A DNA stretch of 64,000 nt from Gemmatimonadota bacterium (GTDB taxonomy: Bacteria > Gemmatimonadota > Gemmatimonadetes > Gemmatimonadales > Gemmatimonadaceae): the NCBI GenBank assembly GCA_026387935.1, contig JAPLKU010000018.1, positions 31,639 to 95,638 of the forward strand, in the 5' to 3' direction. The position numbers and the translations under genes are program-made. Positions within the stretch are counted from its first letter, which is position 1. The number at the start of each line of letters is the position of its first letter. Below the pieces are notes generated by a model. It did no database searches, had not been told where the DNA came from, and worked only from the letters and a program-made list of their open reading frames with translations. Positions 1-9,498 of the stretch are shown one piece after another.

Positions 1-797
1 TTCTTCATTTTCACGAGCCACTGCAGGTTCGCTTCGAGCGGGGTCGTGGTGTCGTCAATGTCGTTGCCATAGAGCGCCATGCCCATCTCGAGGCGCAGTG
101 AATCGCGGCAGCCAAGCCCGGAGGGAGTCACGTCACCATGGGCCGTGAGCAGGTTCCACATGGCCACGGCGTGAGCGGGATCGAAATACAATTCGAAACC
201 GTCTTCACCCGTGTAGCCCGTGCGCGCGACGATGATGTTTTTGAATCCACCCACCGTACCGCGCGTGAACCAGTAGTACTTAATCGCGTCGAGGTCCACG
301 TCGGTGTGGCGCTTGAGAATCTCCTGCGCCTTGGGGCCCTGCAGCGCGAGCAGCGCGACATTGTCGCTGATGTCTTCGAGCTTGCAGTCGAACTTTGCCA
401 CTTCTTTCGAGATGTGCGCGAAATCCTTGTCCTTGTTCGACGCGTTCACCACCATCATCACATGGTCGGCCGAGCGATAGACAAGACAGTCGTCTTCAAA
501 GGTGCCGCGATCGTTCAGGATGCCGGAGTAGTGCACCTGGCCGATTTCGAGGGCCGCCACGTTGTTGGTCGTGACGTGGTTCACGAAGTCCACGGCCTGC
601 GGGCCCGTGATGATGAACTCACCCATGTGGCTCACATCGAACAGACCGCACGCCTTGCGCACCGCATTGTGCTCGGCGGTAATACCGGCGGGGTACTGCA
701 CCGGCATTTCGTAGCCGGCGAAGGGAACGATCTTACCGCCGAGTGCGACGTGGACGTCGTAGAGGGGGGTGCGCAAGAGGTTGGTCTGGTCTGTCAT
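1..797 (-). CDS. gcvT: Aminomethyltransferase, glycine cleavage T protein (partial)
   Basis: T protein of the glycine cleavage system: it releases ammonia from the aminomethyl group held on lipoylated H protein and passes the one-carbon unit to tetrahydrofolate in the cytoplasm. The first 265 codons are visible from the ATG at 795-797; the gene runs off the left edge, so about the last quarter is missing (family about 360 residues). Recognisable stretches are AGYEMPVQY (residues 27-35), LFDVSHMGE (52-60) and GLGCRDSLRLEMGM near 227, followed by a YGNDIDD...TPLEA segment. It is divergent from the secreted Asp-box gene, with 170 bp between them. I looked for a glycine riboswitch in that gap and saw none. 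Identity is secure. Confidence 0.93.
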   Translation of the reverse strand, partial: MTDQTNLLRTPLYDVHVALGGKIVPFAGYEMPVQYPAGITAEHNAVRKACGLFDVSHMGEFIITGPQAVDFVNHVTTNNVAALEIGQVHYSGILNDRGTFEDDCLVYRSADHVMMVVNASNKDKDFAHISKEVAKFDCKLEDISDNVALLALQGPKAQEILKRHTDVDLDAIKYYWFTRGTVGGFKNIIVARTGYTGEDGFELYFDPAHAVAMWNLLTAHGDVTPSGLGCRDSLRLEMGMALYGNDIDDTTTPLEANLQWLVKMK

Positions 798-955
798 TTT
801 GGACGGCTCGAGAACGGCCTGTGGAGGTGCTTGGCCGAGAGCGGAATATGCCGAAGTGGCAGTGGTAGGGGGTAGGGGACGCACGGGTGTGCTCCGCGAA
901 CCGCCGGGCATCGGGACGCCACGGAACCCAGCTCTGGTTCGGTACCGTTTTGAAG

Positions 956-961
956 TAGTTT
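956..961 (+). promoter_or_regulatory. Candidate leaderless -10 box (TAGTTT)
   Basis: TAGTTT ends 6 nt before the ATG at 968 and no Shine-Dalgarno lies between. The TANNNT box so close to the start would place the mRNA 5' end at or near the ATG. No good -35 is visible. The same arrangement precedes several other genes in this window. Confidence 0.35.
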
Positions 962-967
962 TGACGC

Positions 968-3900
968 ATGACCACCTGCATCTTTAGAAGCGCTGCGCTG
1001 GCCCTGCTGCTCCCCTTCGCCACGATCGCAAGCGCCCAACGCCCTGCCCGCCCCGCGCCGGCCGCGGCCGTCGCCACAAACCCGGCGTACGACCCGAAAC
1101 TCTTCTCCGATCCCAACGCCACCTCGAGCCGCCTGAAGGCGCTCAAGTGGCGCAACGTCGGACCCTTCCGCGGCGGACGCGTCGTCGCCGTTGCCGGCGA
1201 TCCCGTCAAGCAGTTCACCGCCTACTTCGGCGCAGTGAACGGCGGCGTCTGGCGCACCGCCAACGGCGGACAGACCTGGACCAACCTCACCGACGGCAAG
1301 ACCGACATTTCGTCCGTCGGCGCGATTGCCGTCGCCCCATCGGACCCGAACGTGATCTACGTCGGCACCGGTGAGGCCCAGCTCCGCGAAGATCTCACCT
1401 ATGGCACCGGGATGTACCGCTCCACCGATGCCGGCAAATCGTGGCAGTCCATCGGACTCGGCGACACGCACCAGATCGCAACCGTTCGTGTCGATCCCAA
1501 GGATCCGGACCGCGTCTTCGTTGCCGCGATGGGCCATGCCTTTGGGCCCAACGCCGAACGCGGCGTGTTTCGCACGACGGACGGCGGCAAGAACTGGAAG
1601 AAGGTGCTGTTCCTGAACGACAGCACCGGCGCGATCGATCTCACGATGGATCCGTCGAACCCGCGTATTCTCTACGCGGCCATGTGGAAGTTCCAGCGCA
1701 CGCCCTGGGGCATGAACTCCGGCGGCGGACGCTCGGGTCTCTGGAAAACGCTCGATGGCGGCGATACCTGGACGGAGCTCACGTTCAATCCCGGCATCCC
1801 CCGCAAGCTGCTCGGCAAGATCGGCGTCTCGGTTTCGCCTGCGAATCCGCAGCGCCTCTACGCCAGCATCGAGGCCACGGACTCACTCGGCGGCATGTAC
1901 CGTTCCGATAACGGCGGCGATTCATGGACCGCCACGAGCCTCGACCAGCAGTGGTCCGTGCGGCCGTACTACTACTCGTCGGTCACGGCGGATCCCAACA
2001 ACGAGAACGTCGTCTACCTGATGAACCTCCAGGTGTGGCGCTCGGTGGACGCCGGAAGGAACTTCACGCGCGTGCGCGTGCCGCACGGCGACACGCATAT
2101 CATGTGGGTCGATCCGAAAGATTCGAAGCACCTGATCAATGGCAACGATGGCGGCGCCACGATTTCGTACGACAATGGCGCGACGTGGAGCAGCATCCTC
2201 AACCAGCCCACGGCGCAGTTCTATCACGTGATGACCGACAATGCGTGGCCGTACCGCCTGTACGGCGCGCAGCAGGACAACTCCGCGATCAGCGTGGCCA
2301 GCCGCTCCGACGACGGCGCCATCGGCGAGCGCGACTACTACAACATCGCCGGCTGCGAGAACGCGACGATCGCCGTGGACCCGCGCAATCCGAACATCAC
2401 GTACGGCGGCTGTTATATGGGCGAGTTCACGCGCAGCGACCGCGGCAACCGCCAGAGCCGCGACATCTCGGTGCGGCTCAAGAACTATGACGGCATGGCC
2501 GCAGCCGATGTGCCGGATCGCTTTCAGTGGACCTTTCCGGTGCTCATCTCACCGCACGATCCGACCGTGCTGTACGCCGCGTCGCAGCAGGTGTGGCGCT
2601 CGAAGACCGAAGGCGCGAGCTGGGAGAAGATTTCGCCCGATCTCACCGTGCACGATCCGGCCACGCTGGTGCGCTCCGGCGGCCCGATTCATGGCGACAT
2701 GACAGGCACGGAGTGGTACGCGACGATCTACGCCTTCAACGAATCGCCCGTCACCAAGGGCGTGCTCTGGGCTGGATCGGACGATGGACTGATTCATGTC
2801 ACCCGCGACGGTGGTGGCGCGTGGACCAACGTCACTCCCGTGGCGTACGGCACATTCACGCGCACGGCCGGTATCGATCCCTCGCACTTTGACGCGGGCA
2901 CCGCGTACGTGGCGGCCAATCGCTATCAACAGGATGACTTCAAGCCGTATCTCTGGAAGACCAACGATTTCGGCAAAACGTGGACGGCGATCACGAATGG
3001 CATTCCCGTCGGCGCATACACGCGCACGATTCGCGAAGACCCGGTGCGCCGTGGCCTGCTCTATGCCGGAACTGAAGCCGGCGTGTATGTGTCGTTCAAC
3101 GACGGCGCGAACTGGGAACCGCTCCAGCTGAACCTGCCGCGCACGAGTGTCCGTGATCTGCGCGTGCACGACAACGATCTGGTCGCGGCCACGCATGGTC
3201 GCGCGTTCTGGGTTCTGGACGATGTGTCGCTGCTGCGCGCGATGGCCGATTCGATTGCATCGAAACCCGCGCATCTCTTTGCGCCGACGAAAGCCATCCG
3301 CTGGGCGGCCGGGCGCGCGCGCGGTGCGCAGGCCGGCGAGAATCCGGCCAGCGGCGCGTACGTGGATTACTTCTTCAAGGACGCACCGGCCGGCAAGGTG
3401 ACGATCGCTTTCCTCGATGCCGGTGGGCGGGTGATTCGTTCGTACGAATCGAAGCAGGAGAAGAAAGACTCGGCCGCCTACGCCAATGATTCACTGGCAA
3501 GGAAGGCTGACCTCGCGCAGCGCGACACATCGGCGTTCGAACCGGCCGACTCGATCGTGAGTGCACGCGCGGGTTCCAATCGGTTCATCTGGAACCTGCA
3601 ATACCCCGGTGCGAAGGGGCTCAAGAACACCGTGCTCGACGAAGGCAACCTGGATGGCCCGACCGCGCCGCCGGGGCGGTACGCGGTGCGGCTGATCGCG
3701 GGCAAGGACACGCTTTCGCGTCCGTTCGATGTCGTCGCGGATCCTCGCGTCACGACGCCGACGGCTGATCTCGTGGCACAGTTTCAGGCGGCGCTGCGCG
3801 TGCGTGAACGCATCAACGACGTGGTGGAGAGCGCGCAACGCATCGAGGACATCCAGGCGCAGGTGGACGCGCGTGTGAGGATGGCCTCCGACTCCGCGTC

Positions 3901-4246
3901 GAAGAAGCGGGTGGGCGACATGGGCAAGGCGCTGCGCGCCAAGCTTGAGGCGATTCGCGCCGAGTTGTACGAGGTGGGCTGTCATGTCGACCAGTGCACA
4001 CTCGATCAGCCGGTGAAACTCTACAACATGCTCATCTCGTTGAACGATCAGGTTCAGGTAGGCGACTATGCGCCAACGAAGCAGCACGGTGAGGTCTACA
4101 CGGACCTCAGCAACAAGACCGAGCTGCAACTCCAGACGTTGCAGAAGGTCGAGGACATCGACCTGAACGCCTTCAATAAGTTGTTGGAAGAGCTCAAGTT
4201 GCCCGGCGTACACGTGCCGCCGCCGGTGAAGAAAGTGGCGTCGTAA
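968..4246 (+). CDS. Secreted Asp-box / VPS10 (sortilin-like) beta-propeller protein
   Basis: 1092-residue exported protein. A Sec signal peptide ends near residue 23 (hydrophobic core, then ASAQ). Most of the chain is propeller repeats carrying Asp-box turns: TANGGQTW, STDAGKSW, TTDGGKNW, TLDGGDTW, SDNGGDSW, TRDGGGAW and TNDFGKTW. After a segment ending FWVLDD the last 350 residues form a non-propeller tail with a helical, Lys/Asp-rich end. The family is often annotated glycosyl hydrolase or sortilin-like, but no catalytic residues can be pointed to, so the substrate is unknown. It is a paralogue of the protein at 60101-63283: same domain order and similar tails. It appears to stand alone, divergent from gcvT. 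ATG at 968 is preferred because it opens the signal peptide. Confidence 0.85.
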   Translation: MTTCIFRSAALALLLPFATIASAQRPARPAPAAAVATNPAYDPKLFSDPNATSSRLKALKWRNVGPFRGGRVVAVAGDPVKQFTAYFGAVNGGVWRTANGGQTWTNLTDGKTDISSVGAIAVAPSDPNVIYVGTGEAQLREDLTYGTGMYRSTDAGKSWQSIGLGDTHQIATVRVDPKDPDRVFVAAMGHAFGPNAERGVFRTTDGGKNWKKVLFLNDSTGAIDLTMDPSNPRILYAAMWKFQRTPWGMNSGGGRSGLWKTLDGGDTWTELTFNPGIPRKLLGKIGVSVSPANPQRLYASIEATDSLGGMYRSDNGGDSWTATSLDQQWSVRPYYYSSVTADPNNENVVYLMNLQVWRSVDAGRNFTRVRVPHGDTHIMWVDPKDSKHLINGNDGGATISYDNGATWSSILNQPTAQFYHVMTDNAWPYRLYGAQQDNSAISVASRSDDGAIGERDYYNIAGCENATIAVDPRNPNITYGGCYMGEFTRSDRGNRQSRDISVRLKNYDGMAAADVPDRFQWTFPVLISPHDPTVLYAASQQVWRSKTEGASWEKISPDLTVHDPATLVRSGGPIHGDMTGTEWYATIYAFNESPVTKGVLWAGSDDGLIHVTRDGGGAWTNVTPVAYGTFTRTAGIDPSHFDAGTAYVAANRYQQDDFKPYLWKTNDFGKTWTAITNGIPVGAYTRTIREDPVRRGLLYAGTEAGVYVSFNDGANWEPLQLNLPRTSVRDLRVHDNDLVAATHGRAFWVLDDVSLLRAMADSIASKPAHLFAPTKAIRWAAGRARGAQAGENPASGAYVDYFFKDAPAGKVTIAFLDAGGRVIRSYESKQEKKDSAAYANDSLARKADLAQRDTSAFEPADSIVSARAGSNRFIWNLQYPGAKGLKNTVLDEGNLDGPTAPPGRYAVRLIAGKDTLSRPFDVVADPRVTTPTADLVAQFQAALRVRERINDVVESAQRIEDIQAQVDARVRMASDSASKKRVGDMGKALRAKLEAIRAELYEVGCHVDQCTLDQPVKLYNMLISLNDQVQVGDYAPTKQHGEVYTDLSNKTELQLQTLQKVEDIDLNAFNKLLEELKLPGVHVPPPVKKVAS

Positions 4247-4253
4247 CGCGGGA

Positions 4254-4400
4254 GTGAGCGCGGTGGGGCCTGCGGCGGGCGGCGGCCCCGTGCTGGAGAT
4301 CGACGTGTCGCAGATCGACTTCGTGTCGAATGTGCCGTACCTGATTGCCGTGTACGAGGGGACCGAGACGCTGCTCGTGCCCGAGGAGTTCAGGGCGTGG
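4254..4400 (+). other. Coding-like remnant downstream of the Asp-box gene
   Basis: A short frame after the stop at 4246 reads as plausible protein (VLEIDVSQIDFVSNVPYLI, then a Glu-rich stretch ending EEFRAWRL) with GC-rich third positions, then turns to Arg/Thr-rich nonsense where it enters the 3' end of the convergent permease gene. It could be a small gene starting at the GTG at 4254, the end of a lost gene, or chance. No function recognised. Confidence 0.2.
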
Positions 4401-5217
4401 CGGCTTGTGTCTCACGCGATGCCCGCGACGACGACAGCGCGTCGCCGACGACATTCAGGCAGAGCACCGTCACGAAAATGAATGCGCCCGGAAAGATCGC
4501 GAGCCAGGGCTCAGTACTCATCGTCGTCTGCCCCTGATAGAGCATGTTGCCCCAGCTCGGCGTAGGCGGCTGAACGCCAACACCGAAGAAGCTCAGCGCG
4601 CTTTCGAGGAGAATGCCGCGCGCGACGGCGAGCGTGGTCGCCACGCCGGCGACAGGGATTGCAGCAGGAATCACATGGCGGAGAGCGACGCGCCAGGGTG
4701 ATGCGCCAACGGCGTGCGCCGCCGACACAAAGTCGCGCGCTTTGAGCGACAGCACCTCGGCCCGAACAACCCGGGCCGTTTCCATCCAGCCCGCCGCGCC
4801 CACGAGCAGCACCAGAAATGGCACACTGGGGTTGAGCACCACCGCCGCAATCATGAGCAGCGGGAGTCGCGGAATGGAGAGCATCGCATCGGTGACTCTC
4901 ATGAGCAGGTCATCGATCCAGCGGCCGGCGTAGCCTGCACAGCCGCCGAGTAGCACGCCGATGGCCACACTCAGCGCGCCAGAGATGAAGCCGACAGAGA
5001 GCGACACTCGCGCGCCGAACAGGACTCGCGTGAACAGATCGCGCCCAAGCTCGTCGGTGCCACACCAATGCGCGAGCGACGGCGCTGCGCGGCGGTTGGC
5101 GAGGTCCACTGCGTCGAAGGCATACGGCGCGATGAGACTCGCGAGCACCGCGCCAACGGCGAGTGCTATCAGTGCGCCTGCAGCGATCTTGGCGCCCCGG
5201 CTCATACCGATGTTCAT
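4390..5217 (-). CDS. Peptide/nickel-type ABC importer permease (DppC/OppC family)
   Basis: 275-residue inner-membrane permease. The N-terminal helix (about 8-30) is followed by the family motif GTDELGRDLFTRVLFGARVS (53-72), further helices, and a cytoplasmic EAA-type coupling loop around 165-187 (AHAVGASPWRVALRH). It forms a channel with the partner permease upstream and takes substrate from the lipoprotein at 6158-7765. The start is the ATG at 5217, which overlaps the stop of the upstream permease by 4 nt (ATGA). An in-frame extension upstream to 5577 exists but has no permease-like sequence. No ABC ATPase gene follows, so the energising subunits must be encoded elsewhere. Substrate is probably an oligopeptide, by family only. 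Confidence 0.88.
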   Translation of the reverse strand: MNIGMSRGAKIAAGALIALAVGAVLASLIAPYAFDAVDLANRRAAPSLAHWCGTDELGRDLFTRVLFGARVSLSVGFISGALSVAIGVLLGGCAGYAGRWIDDLLMRVTDAMLSIPRLPLLMIAAVVLNPSVPFLVLLVGAAGWMETARVVRAEVLSLKARDFVSAAHAVGASPWRVALRHVIPAAIPVAGVATTLAVARGILLESALSFFGVGVQPPTPSWGNMLYQGQTTMSTEPWLAIFPGAFIFVTVLCLNVVGDALSSSRASRETQAATP

Positions 5218-6158
5218 GCCGAGGCCTTCGCCCGCGGGTCGATCGCGTGCACGGCGATGTCCGCAATCAGGTTGAGCACCACGACGGCCACCGACGCGCA
5301 CATGAGAAACGCCATCAGCACGGTGTAGTCGCGCTTGGCGAGCGACTCCGTAAAGAGCGAGCCGATGCCCGGCCAGGCGAACACGCTCTCGGTGACCACC
5401 GCGCCCGACGCCATGATCGACGCGTCGAGGAGCACCACCGTAATGAAAGGCACCGCCGCGTTCCGCAGCGCATGCTTGATAACCACGCCAGCCTCGCGCA
5501 CCCCACGGGCCCGCGCCGCGCGCACGAACGGCAATGCAAGCGTCTCCCGCATACTGCTGCGCAGATAGCGGCTCCACACAGCTGCATGCACCGCCGAGAG
5601 CACGAACGCGGGCAGCATTAGATGCGCGAGACGGTCACCGAAGCCCCCCACACCGAACGATGCACGCCCCGACGACGGCAGCCAGCCAAGCCAGTTTGCA
5701 AACACGAGTTGCAGCAACAGACCGAACCAGAAAACGGGCAGCGAGATCGCACCTACGGCACCAATCGTCGTGAGCCGGTCGAATCCGCGCCGGGTGGCCG
5801 CGAGCACGCCGAGCGGCAGGGCGACGATGAACGCGATGACCGACGACGCGCCGACGAGTTCGAGCGTGGCCGGGATCCGCTCCAGCAGGCGCGTCGCCAC
5901 GGGACGGCCGTCCGCGTAGCTGTAGCCCCAGTCACCTCGCACAAAGGCCCAGAGCCAGCTCAGGTACTGCTCCGTGAGCGAACGGTCGAGCCCGAGCGAC
6001 TTGCGCAACCGCTCGATGTCTGCCGGCCGGACATTTGGATTGTCGAGATAGAGCGCGAGCGGACCGCCGGGCGCTGCGTGGATCAACAGGAACACGATCA
6101 GCGAAATGACGAGGACGAGCGGCACGCCCTGGGCCACGCGGCGCACGACAAATCGCAT
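5214..6158 (-). CDS. Peptide/nickel-type ABC importer permease (DppB/OppB family)
   Basis: 314-residue permease with the typical opening MRFVVRRVAQG, a first helix at about 10-30, a periplasmic segment containing RLRKSLGLDRSL, and an EAA-type loop (RAARARGVREAGVVIKHALR) between later helices. The ATG at 6158 is chosen because it opens the canonical N terminus and overlaps the stop of the binding-protein gene by one base (TGATG); a start at 6179 is possible. It partners with the permease at 4390-5217, overlapping it by 4 nt, so the two subunits are probably translationally coupled. Confidence 0.9.
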   Translation of the reverse strand: MRFVVRRVAQGVPLVLVISLIVFLLIHAAPGGPLALYLDNPNVRPADIERLRKSLGLDRSLTEQYLSWLWAFVRGDWGYSYADGRPVATRLLERIPATLELVGASSVIAFIVALPLGVLAATRRGFDRLTTIGAVGAISLPVFWFGLLLQLVFANWLGWLPSSGRASFGVGGFGDRLAHLMLPAFVLSAVHAAVWSRYLRSSMRETLALPFVRAARARGVREAGVVIKHALRNAAVPFITVVLLDASIMASGAVVTESVFAWPGIGSLFTESLAKRDYTVLMAFLMCASVAVVVLNLIADIAVHAIDPRAKASA

Positions 6159-7765
6159 CACTTCTTCACGATCTCCCACTGGTACACGTTCCAGAACGGG
6201 CCCGTGTTCGTCGGATTGCCGGTGAAGCCCTGCAACGTCGCGGGCACCGCGTCCACCTTCTCGGTGTTGTAGAGCACGATTTCGGGGACGAGATCGGCGA
6301 TCCGCTTCTGCGCGCGCTTGAGGATTTCTGCGCGCTTCGTCTGATCCACCGTGCGGTCGGACTCGTACAGCATCTTTGTGAGTTCGGCGTCGCTGAAATA
6401 ATTGATATTGCGCCCCGCAGGGGGCGTGCGATCAGCGGCGAAGAACAGCGTGATTTCCGGATCGGCCGGTTGCTGCCACCAATGCAGCATGGCGTCGAAG
6501 TCGCCGGTGAACCAGGTGGTGCTGATCGACGTGCCATCCATGAGCTTGATGGCCATCTCGACGCCGATGTCCTTGTAGTGCTTCTGCACCGCCTGCGCGA
6601 TGTTCTCGCGAATGGCGAACCCCGCCTGCGTGATGAGCGTGAAGGTGAGGCGCTTGCCGTCTTTCACCCGGATGCCGTCGGCTCCTGGCTTCCAGCCGGC
6701 TTCATCGAGCAACGCGCGCGACTTCGCGAGGCTGAACTCGTATTTCGTCACGTTCGGCTCGTAGGCCCACGACAGCGGCTGAATGGGCCCGTTCACCACG
6801 GTCACCAGCGAGTCGAGAATCGTATTGACGATGAGCTCGCGGTCAATCGCATGCGCGAGGGCCTTGCGCACCTTCACGTCAGAGAACGGCGTGTACCGCT
6901 TCTCATTCAGCGTGATGTGCTCATAGCCGTTGCCCACCACCTTGTTGAGCCGCAGCGATGGCACCGTGCGCAGCTCGCGCACCTTGTCCCAAGGTACGAG
7001 CGCCACGAGATGCACCTCGCCGGCCGCGAGCTGATTGATGCGCGTGGTCGTGTTCGTGAGAAACCGGAACAACAGCTTCTTGATCTTCGGATACTCCGCG
7101 CCACGCCAGTAATTGGGCACGGCCTCCAGCGCGATGTATTCCCCCGTCTTCCACTCGGCGACCTTGTACGGCCCCGTGCCGAGCGGCGATCGGTTGTAGT
7201 CCACGGCCTTGTCGATGTCGCGCCCTTCGAGCAGGTGCTTGGGGATCGTGCCCCGAAAAAACTGCAGCGCGTAGGGCGCGTACACTTCCTTGTAGTGAAT
7301 CACGGCCGTGAGCGAATCCGGCGTGTCAACGCCGCTGATGCGGTCAAAGCCGTCGGTGCTCTCCGGCTTCCAGTCGCCCTTGTTGATGGCGTCGACGGTG
7401 AACTTCACATCCGCCGAGGTGTGCGCCACGCCGTCGTGCCACTTCACGTTCGGGCGGAGCTTCCAGATGACATCCATGCCCGCCTTCGTGACCTTGACGC
7501 CACCATTCGCCAGCGTCGGGATCTCGGACGCGAGCAGCGGAATGAGGTTCATCTTCTCGTCGGTCGTGACGAGCCCCTCGATCACGCAGGAGTGAATGTC
7601 CTCGAGAATGTGCGACGCGAACCGGTTGAGCGTGTCGGGCTCACGGTCGTAGCCGATGATCAACAGTTCATTCGACGGCCCGCGAGCGCCGCCTGAACAA
7701 TCAGAGCACGCAGCAAGAAAGCCGAGCACAAGAAGTGCCCTGGCCGCCGAGAACTTCCGGTTCAT
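6158..7765 (-). CDS. ABC importer substrate-binding lipoprotein (SBP family 5)
   Basis: 535 residues. The N terminus MNRKFSAARALLVLGFLAAC is a lipoprotein signal with lipobox LAAC, so the mature protein should be lipid-anchored in the cell envelope. The rest matches DppA/OppA-type binding proteins: an EPDTLNRF segment, LRPNVKWHDG, the FTVDAIN loop, GTGPYKVAEW and the domain around KVRKALAHAIDRE. The start at 7765 gives the best lipoprotein signal. A GTG at 7819 would overlap the upstream DUF885 gene by 4 nt but would place 18 odd residues before the signal. First subunit of the importer, with both permeases following without gaps. Confidence 0.9.
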   Translation of the reverse strand: MNRKFSAARALLVLGFLAACSDCSGGARGPSNELLIIGYDREPDTLNRFASHILEDIHSCVIEGLVTTDEKMNLIPLLASEIPTLANGGVKVTKAGMDVIWKLRPNVKWHDGVAHTSADVKFTVDAINKGDWKPESTDGFDRISGVDTPDSLTAVIHYKEVYAPYALQFFRGTIPKHLLEGRDIDKAVDYNRSPLGTGPYKVAEWKTGEYIALEAVPNYWRGAEYPKIKKLLFRFLTNTTTRINQLAAGEVHLVALVPWDKVRELRTVPSLRLNKVVGNGYEHITLNEKRYTPFSDVKVRKALAHAIDRELIVNTILDSLVTVVNGPIQPLSWAYEPNVTKYEFSLAKSRALLDEAGWKPGADGIRVKDGKRLTFTLITQAGFAIRENIAQAVQKHYKDIGVEMAIKLMDGTSISTTWFTGDFDAMLHWWQQPADPEITLFFAADRTPPAGRNINYFSDAELTKMLYESDRTVDQTKRAEILKRAQKRIADLVPEIVLYNTEKVDAVPATLQGFTGNPTNTGPFWNVYQWEIVKK

Positions 7766-7815
7766 CCGGCGGTTGTCCGCCATCCGCGCTAGCGCCGAGA
7801 CCTCCGCCAACCGGG

Positions 7816-9480
7816 TCACGACGCCAGCTCCAGCATCCGCCGCGCGACGAGCGGCACGGGAATCGATCCATGCTCAAGGAACTCATCGTGGAACTGCCGC
7901 AGAGAGAACGTCTCGCCCTGGCGCCGCTTCAACTCTTCGCGCAAGTCGATAATGCCCTGCATTCCGAGCCAGTACATGAGCCCTGTTCCGGGGAACATCG
8001 AGTTCTTGGTGGCTTCGTTTTTCGCAGCGGCCTCAGGCATTCCCACCTGCTCCTGGTAGAAGCGCGCCGCTTCATCGAGCGTCATCGTCCGCTGGTGCAG
8101 CGAGATGTCCACGATCGCGCGCGCGAGAAAGCGCACCCGCGAATGCTGCTCCGAGAGCTTCTCCAGCGGAGTGAGGAAGCCAAGCTCTTCCATGAGCTCC
8201 GTGGCATAGCAGGCCCAGCCTTCGGCCATTGACCCGCCGCAGAACATCGCGATACGGCTCGCGCAGTCCACCGCCGCGAAGTTGCCGATGCGCGACATCG
8301 CCCGGTTGTAGGCATGCCAGTTCTGCACATGGTGCCCAATGGCGCCATGGTGCACGACATGATTCAACTTGATGACGGCGTGGTTCCACGTCTTGAAGTA
8401 CTTCTCCGGGTCGGCAGCATCCACCGGCGGCACGAAGTACTGGTGCGCAATCGCCAGGTCATATGGCGCCGGCGAACGATAGTGCAGGAAATAGAGAAAA
8501 GGCGCCGCCCGCTGCGCCCACACGGGCTGGTGCACATAGTGCACGGGCCAATGCGGCCAGTCCACGACGTCCGCGCGCTGGGCCTTCTGGAAGCACTGCA
8601 GCCACGTCTTGTCGAATGACGCGAGGTAGCTGTCCGCCGCCGGATGCGCGGCCGCGAGCCGCTCCTCAACGGCCGCCCAACTCCCATACTCCTCGGTCGC
8701 CGTCCGTTCCAGTGTCGCCTTCGCATCGACGAAGCGCGCCTGGGCATCTGCCAGAAGATCGGCGCGCGCCCGTGTGCTCTGATGACCGCGCGCGAGCAGC
8801 AGGTCGAAGAACTCCGGACCGCTCGCCACCGAACTCTCGCTCGCCGGCGAGCGCCTCTTGAGCCACGAGGCGAACTCGGCGAACGCATCCGTAGCGGCCG
8901 GAATCGCTGCCATCACACGCTCGGCGACTTCGTCGCTCACCTTCTCGGATTTCAGCCAGAGCGGCATGTCCTCGAGCAACAGCTTCGCCCCTTCGCACTC
9001 GCGAATCGCACGCGCCGACCAGCTCGCGGGCGTCGTATTGCCAAGCGTGGACTCAGCCGTGGCCAGGAAACCCGGAATCGCCCCGATCCGCCGCATGAGA
9101 TGCTCGGCCCTCGTGTCAGCGGCCGCAAAGCGGCGCAGCATCAGCGATACCATGCCGAACACGGCCTCGCCGCTCCAGAGCGCGGGATTGCCGCGCACCC
9201 CATGCGAACCCGCGTCCTCTGCGATACGAATCTCGAGGGTGGCACGCGCCAGATCGATGTCCATCGCCTCCCACGGATCGGTGGTCGCGAAGGCGCCGAG
9301 TTCCTCGTGGAGCGTTAGCATTTCGCGAGCATTGGTCTTGAGATTGCTCGCCGACCAGTCGGGCAGGACGCTGTCATAGCTGTGCAACCCGGCGAAGGTC
9401 GCGCTGACCGGATTGCGCCGCCAGAAGTGCGCGAAGAAGGCGTCGAGCCCCAGCAGAGGCTCGCTCAGTGGCTCACTCAC
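7816..9480 (-). CDS. DUF885 protein with altered metal-site motif
   Basis: 554 residues, cytoplasmic as far as can be seen (no signal peptide), starting at GTG 9478-9480. It is recognisable as DUF885 from its helical layout and the downstream EGWACYATELMEELG block (420-434). DUF885 proteins resemble metallopeptidases and normally carry HExxPGH. Here the equivalent position reads HHGAIGHH (377-384), with Glu replaced by His and Pro by Ile, so catalysis may be lost or different. It lies between the oxidoreductase (18 nt upstream) and the peptide importer, which suggests a part in handling peptides or amino-acid derivatives. Exact function unknown. Confidence 0.82.
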   Translation of the reverse strand: MSEPLSEPLLGLDAFFAHFWRRNPVSATFAGLHSYDSVLPDWSASNLKTNAREMLTLHEELGAFATTDPWEAMDIDLARATLEIRIAEDAGSHGVRGNPALWSGEAVFGMVSLMLRRFAAADTRAEHLMRRIGAIPGFLATAESTLGNTTPASWSARAIRECEGAKLLLEDMPLWLKSEKVSDEVAERVMAAIPAATDAFAEFASWLKRRSPASESSVASGPEFFDLLLARGHQSTRARADLLADAQARFVDAKATLERTATEEYGSWAAVEERLAAAHPAADSYLASFDKTWLQCFQKAQRADVVDWPHWPVHYVHQPVWAQRAAPFLYFLHYRSPAPYDLAIAHQYFVPPVDAADPEKYFKTWNHAVIKLNHVVHHGAIGHHVQNWHAYNRAMSRIGNFAAVDCASRIAMFCGGSMAEGWACYATELMEELGFLTPLEKLSEQHSRVRFLARAIVDISLHQRTMTLDEAARFYQEQVGMPEAAAKNEATKNSMFPGTGLMYWLGMQGIIDLREELKRRQGETFSLRQFHDEFLEHGSIPVPLVARRMLELAS

Positions 9481-9498
9481 GCGTTGGTCACGCGTTGC

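Noticed and set aside
798..967. Glycine riboswitch before gcvT.
   Set aside because: No paired glycine-aptamer core is visible; only a 5-bp imperfect hairpin around the CCAGCTCTGG palindrome.
4247..4389. Intrinsic terminator between the Asp-box gene and the permease gene.
   Set aside because: Only a 6-bp GGGGCC/GGCCCC stem with a long loop and no T-run.
4390..5577. Large 395-residue permease from an upstream in-frame start.
   Set aside because: The added 120 residues are Gly/Arg-rich and lie entirely inside the partner permease gene; the ATG at 5217 with ATGA overlap fits better.
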